From contig NZ_CP139558.1 in assembly GCF_034262375.1 (NCBI RefSeq), positions 3,472,001 through 3,536,000 on the forward strand: DNA of 64,000 nucleotides. Direction: 5' to 3'. Source of the DNA: Mucilaginibacter sabulilitoris (lineage in GTDB: Bacteria > Bacteroidota > Bacteroidia > Sphingobacteriales > Sphingobacteriaceae). Both the position numbers and the translations under genes were made by a program. A model generated the notes under the pieces. That model was given only the letters and a program-made list of their open reading frames with translations. It had not been told where the DNA came from and ran no database searches. This document shows, piece by piece, positions 61,112 to 64,000 of this stretch (positions are counted from its first letter, which is position 1; the number at the start of each line of letters is the position of its first letter).

Positions 61112-61726
61112 ATGAAACAAAAAATAAAACTATTAGTAGCCGTACTTTTTCTATTATTTGCTGCACCTGTGTTTGCCCGGCAACAACCCGATCCGGCAAA
61201 ATGGTCTGATAAACAGGTTGCTGTCTGGTTTGCTAAAAGCAACTGGTATAAACAAACAGGACTAAAGCCTGACATTTCCATTAATAAAAGGGAATTTGCC
61301 ATTAGGTATTATAAAAACAAATCTTTGTGGGATAAGGCATTCGCATTTCTGCTCGATGCTGATCTGACAGCTTTAAAACCGGGTGTATATGAACTCCAGG
61401 GAAAAGATCTTTTTGTAAAGGTTACCGATTATCAAACCAAAAGTGCGGAGTCCATTCCCTTTGAATCGCACAGTAAGTATTCAGATATCCATACGGTGGT
61501 TTCAGGAATGGAATATATTGGTGAATCTGTTCCATCAGTTGCTACCATAAAAACGCCTTATAATGAAGAAAAAGATATTGCTTATTACACTGTAAGAAAA
61601 AGCCGCAACCTATTGGGCGTACCCGGCAAATTCTTCCTGTTATTTCCTGATAACTTACACAGGCAGGGGGTACAGGTAAATAAAAGTGAAAACCTAAAAA
61701 AGATCGTAATTAAAGTAAAAAACTAA
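61112..61726 (+). CDS. Exported YhcH/YjgK/YiaL-family (DUF386) protein
   Basis: The ATG at 61112 gives a signal peptide MKQKIKLLVAVLFLLFAAPV then FARQQP; an ATG at 61058 is less likely. The mature part (about 180 residues) has the YhcH fold marks: DADLTALKPGVYELQGKDLF, PFESHSKYSDIHTVVSGMEY (a metal-binding His/Glu site) and GKFFLLFPDNLHRQGVQVNK (second His). Cytosolic relatives are sugar-acid anomerases or isomerases working on sialic acid or keto-sugar pathways. An exported copy in a PUL is unusual and points to a mutarotation-like step in the periplasm. Confidence 0.8.
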   Translation: MKQKIKLLVAVLFLLFAAPVFARQQPDPAKWSDKQVAVWFAKSNWYKQTGLKPDISINKREFAIRYYKNKSLWDKAFAFLLDADLTALKPGVYELQGKDLFVKVTDYQTKSAESIPFESHSKYSDIHTVVSGMEYIGESVPSVATIKTPYNEEKDIAYYTVRKSRNLLGVPGKFFLLFPDNLHRQGVQVNKSENLKKIVIKVKN

Positions 61727-61757
61727 CAGTAATTGTTATACAATCAGCTTTTCTTCC

Positions 61758-63086
61758 ATGGATGTTTCCCTTGTACGTATTTTAATCTGCCTTATAGCCG
61801 GAATCGCGGTTATCGTATTGCTTACCGCCAAATTTAGAGTTCATGCGTTTTTTGCCCTGATTATAGCCTGCTTCCTGGTTGGCTTAGGTGTTGGAATGAG
61901 GCTTAATGATGTGCTCACAACAATTAAAGATGGCTTTGGTAATATATTGAAATCATTGGGCCTGCTCATCGTACTGGGTACTACCCTGGGGGCCATACTG
62001 GAGCATACAGGCAGTACAAAGGTAATGGCCAATACCATTTTGAAGATCGTTGGAGAGAAGTATGCGGCGCTGGCCATGAGCTTAACTGGATTTATTGTAG
62101 GGCTGCCCATTTTTTGCGATTCCGGGTACATTGTTTTAAGCGGATTGAACAAATCGCTGGCAAAAAGCACTGGTATTTCTTTGGCTATAATGAGCACCTC
62201 ACTGGCTACTGGTTTGTATGCGGTTCATTGCATGATTCCGCCGCATCCCGGCGCTGCCGCAGCAGCAGGTATCATTAGTGTTGATTTCGGTAGGCTGATG
62301 CTTACGGGTATCATGATTGCTATTCCTGCAATGATCTCCGGATACTTGTGGTCAAAGTACGCAGGAAAAAAAATTCCGGCACAGCTTATCGATGCCGCGG
62401 AACTGATTAAGGGAAATCAGCGGCTCCCTTCCGTTATCAAAGCATTTATGCCTGTGGTGGTTCCTATCTTTTTGATTGCATTAAAGTCCTTTTTTATAGT
62501 TGAGCCGGGCACTGCAAGTAACCGGATAAACATGTACCTAATGTTGGGCGATCCCGAAATTGCACTGGCTATCGGTGTCTTGTTTGCTTTTAATACCATG
62601 CCATCATTTAAAAAAGATGTTCTTGGTCCGCTGTTGCAGGAAGGTGCCGAAAAAGCCGGAGGTATCTTAGTGATCATAGGTGCAGGGGGCGCTTTCGGGG
62701 CCATTCTGGCGGCAACCAAGCTCGGCACACATTTAAGCGAAGCATTACCTTTGGCAAGTCTCGGGATATTATTCCCTTTTTTATTGACCAGTATAGTCAA
62801 AACTGCCCAGGGATCTTCCACTGTGGCTATCATTACCGCGGCTTCTATTATATTACCACTATTGCATGCGCTTGGCCTGGATACAGATACAGGACGCTTA
62901 CTCTGTGTTTTATCAATGGGCGCGGGATCAATGATGATCTCCCATGCCAATGATGCTTACTTTTGGGTGATCGCCAAATTTTCAGGTCTCGAAATGAAAA
63001 CCATGCTAAAAGTATATTCCCTCGCTACTGTATGCATGGGTTTAACCGCTTTAGCTATGGTTTATATTGTTTCATTTATAATTTAA
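61758..63086 (+). CDS. GntP-family gluconate/glycerate permease
   Basis: A 442-residue inner-membrane transporter with about 12 to 14 helices. Family marks: GLGVGMRLNDVLTTIKDGFG, GLLIVLGTTLGAILEHTGST, IVGLPIFCDSGYIVLSGLNK, and AVHCMIPPHPGAAAAAGI (the conserved PHPG). Late helices carry VKTAQGSSTVAIITAASII and MGAGSMMISHANDAYFWV. GntP members take up gluconate, fructuronate or D-glycerate by proton symport. Its place 4 bp before a glycerate kinase favours D-glycerate or a close sugar acid. It is probably translated as one operon from susC onward. Confidence 0.92.
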   Translation: MDVSLVRILICLIAGIAVIVLLTAKFRVHAFFALIIACFLVGLGVGMRLNDVLTTIKDGFGNILKSLGLLIVLGTTLGAILEHTGSTKVMANTILKIVGEKYAALAMSLTGFIVGLPIFCDSGYIVLSGLNKSLAKSTGISLAIMSTSLATGLYAVHCMIPPHPGAAAAAGIISVDFGRLMLTGIMIAIPAMISGYLWSKYAGKKIPAQLIDAAELIKGNQRLPSVIKAFMPVVVPIFLIALKSFFIVEPGTASNRINMYLMLGDPEIALAIGVLFAFNTMPSFKKDVLGPLLQEGAEKAGGILVIIGAGGAFGAILAATKLGTHLSEALPLASLGILFPFLLTSIVKTAQGSSTVAIITAASIILPLLHALGLDTDTGRLLCVLSMGAGSMMISHANDAYFWVIAKFSGLEMKTMLKVYSLATVCMGLTALAMVYIVSFII

Positions 63087-63090
63087 TTTT

Positions 63091-64000
63091 ATGCATATCC
63101 TTATAGCTCCCAATGCCTTTAAAAACAGTTTAACTGCTTATGATGCCGCGCAGGCCATTCAAAAGGGAATAAAACTGAGCATACTACGATGCACTACGAC
63201 ATGTTTTCCGATAGCCGATGGTGGCGATGGGACTGCCGGGTTGATTATTCAGCAATTAAAAGGTACCATCGTGCCGGTAGCAGTACATGATCCTTTAGGT
63301 AAGCTTATTTCTACTTCATTCGGGCTAATTGAAAACGGGCGTACTGCCGTTATTGAAATGGCTGACGCCTCTGGTTTAAGACTATTAAATGCAAATGAAC
63401 TGAATCCACTCTCAGCCAACTCCTTCGGTACAGGCGAACTGATCAAAGCGGCACTTGATACAGGGGTTAACAAGATTATCATAGCTATGGGAGGTTCAGC
63501 CACAGTTGATGGGGGTACCGGCATATTAAAAGCACTAGGCATTGGTTTCCTGGACACCCATGACGCTGAACTTGTCGGCATACCTGCAAGCCTTCCTGAT
63601 CTTGCACGAGTAGATATTTCGGGCTTAGATAAGCGCTTATTAGCTTGTGAAATTGTTGTACTTTGCGATGTAGACAATATGCTATTGGGAAGCCGGGGTG
63701 CCGCGGTTGTGTTTGGTCCGCAGAAAGGCGCCGATGCATCGACTGTCGGAAAACTGGAACAAGGGCTTTCCAAGTTTGCCGAGATAACATTTAAGGAAAC
63801 TGGAAAAGACATAGCCTCAATAAAATACGGAGGCACAGCCGGAGGAGCATCTGCCGGGCTATATGCTTATTTAAATGCCAAACTTGTAAACGGAATTGAT
63901 TATTTTATGGAATTAACTGGTTTTAATGATGCTTTAAACAGAAGCACATTGGTGATAACTGGAGAAGGGAGCATAGACGAACAAACTTTACAAGGGAAAG
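63091..64000 (+). CDS. Glycerate kinase (GlxK type), 3' end cut by window
   Basis: ATG at 63091, 4 bp after the permease gene; the frame is open to the window edge (303 codons of about 370 expected). The start MHILIAPNAFKNSLTAYDAA matches DSFKGSLTA of the family, then CFPIADGGDGTAGLI, MADASGLRLLN, IIIAMGGSATVDGGTGILKA (GGSATNDGG-type loop), VVFGPQKGADASTV and TGEGSIDEQTLQGK (D-x-Q-T active-site region). It makes 2-phosphoglycerate from D-glycerate, feeding lower glycolysis. It completes the uptake and activation module of PUL 2. Confidence 0.95.
   Translation, partial: MHILIAPNAFKNSLTAYDAAQAIQKGIKLSILRCTTTCFPIADGGDGTAGLIIQQLKGTIVPVAVHDPLGKLISTSFGLIENGRTAVIEMADASGLRLLNANELNPLSANSFGTGELIKAALDTGVNKIIIAMGGSATVDGGTGILKALGIGFLDTHDAELVGIPASLPDLARVDISGLDKRLLACEIVVLCDVDNMLLGSRGAAVVFGPQKGADASTVGKLEQGLSKFAEITFKETGKDIASIKYGGTAGGASAGLYAYLNAKLVNGIDYFMELTGFNDALNRSTLVITGEGSIDEQTLQGK

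Noticed and set aside
62417..63836. Reverse-strand frames over the permease and kinase genes
   Set aside because: The composition is antisense-like and the forward genes match known families in full.
1..64000. CRISPR arrays
   Set aside because: No regularly spaced direct repeats of 25-40 bp were seen anywhere in the window.

Overview
The window looks like a chromosomal segment from a Bacteroidota bacterium of the family Sphingobacteriaceae, most like Mucilaginibacter or Pedobacter. Evidence: two SusC/SusD pairs, a FecI/FecR-type sigma/anti-sigma pair, promoters of the Bacteroidota type (TTTG about 18 bp upstream of TAnnTTTG), few Shine-Dalgarno sites, and families largely confined to this phylum. 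The genus is an inference from overall feel and was not computed.

Region 1 (1-26.5 kb) is mostly housekeeping and envelope genes. It holds a cut-off XRE/S24 repressor-like gene, a degenerate GIY-YIG-like protein, lipoprotein MsrB, a fasciclin protein, a 1071-residue peptidase/beta-propeller/beta-barrel protein, a class A penicillin-binding protein, a PPK2 kinase, a GH92 mannosidase, a CzcCBA-type metal efflux operon, an omega-amidase and a methionine-type aminotransferase, a YeiH-like transporter, a DUF4199 protein and an FAD oxidoreductase. Two different IS1182-type elements (about 2.15-3.88 kb and 13.87-15.61 kb) lie between genes. The second sits in the loop of the hairpin terminator of the efflux operon.

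Region 2 (26.6-29.4 kb) starts with tRNA-Pro(TGG) under a consensus promoter. Behind it lies a graveyard: a relaxase-like C-terminal remnant, a truncated coiled-coil ORF, one intact repeat protein, a frameshifted relative of it, and the 5' stump of a membrane AraC-type regulator.

Region 3 (29.4-47.1 kb) is a polysaccharide utilisation locus (PUL 1): susC, susD, a beta-propeller lipoprotein, a 1211-residue clan GH-A-like enzyme with a CBM9/DOMON-like module, an SGNH hydrolase, an oppositely oriented membrane-anchored regulator, a GH28-type beta-helix enzyme and a GH36-like alpha-galactosidase. A 677-nt group II intron without any protein-coding gene begins at the base after the susD stop codon. 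The enzyme mix fits a galactose-decorated pectic or related plant polysaccharide, but the substrate is not proven.

Region 4 (47.1-51.7 kb) holds small regulatory and redox genes: a cupin/TetR divergent pair with two 13-bp operators laid over both promoters, a 49-residue protein, a VOC protein and SDR in one operon, a Crp/Fnr regulator and a leaderless 68-residue ORF.

Region 5 (51.7-64 kb) is PUL 2: a divergently placed ECF sigma factor, FecR, STN-bearing SusC, SusD, a Tat-signal glycoside-hydrolase-like protein, an exported YhcH-family protein, a GntP-family permease and a glycerate kinase cut by the window end. The permease and kinase suggest that the locus harvests a compound ending in D-glycerate or a related sugar acid, an unusual product for a SusCD locus.
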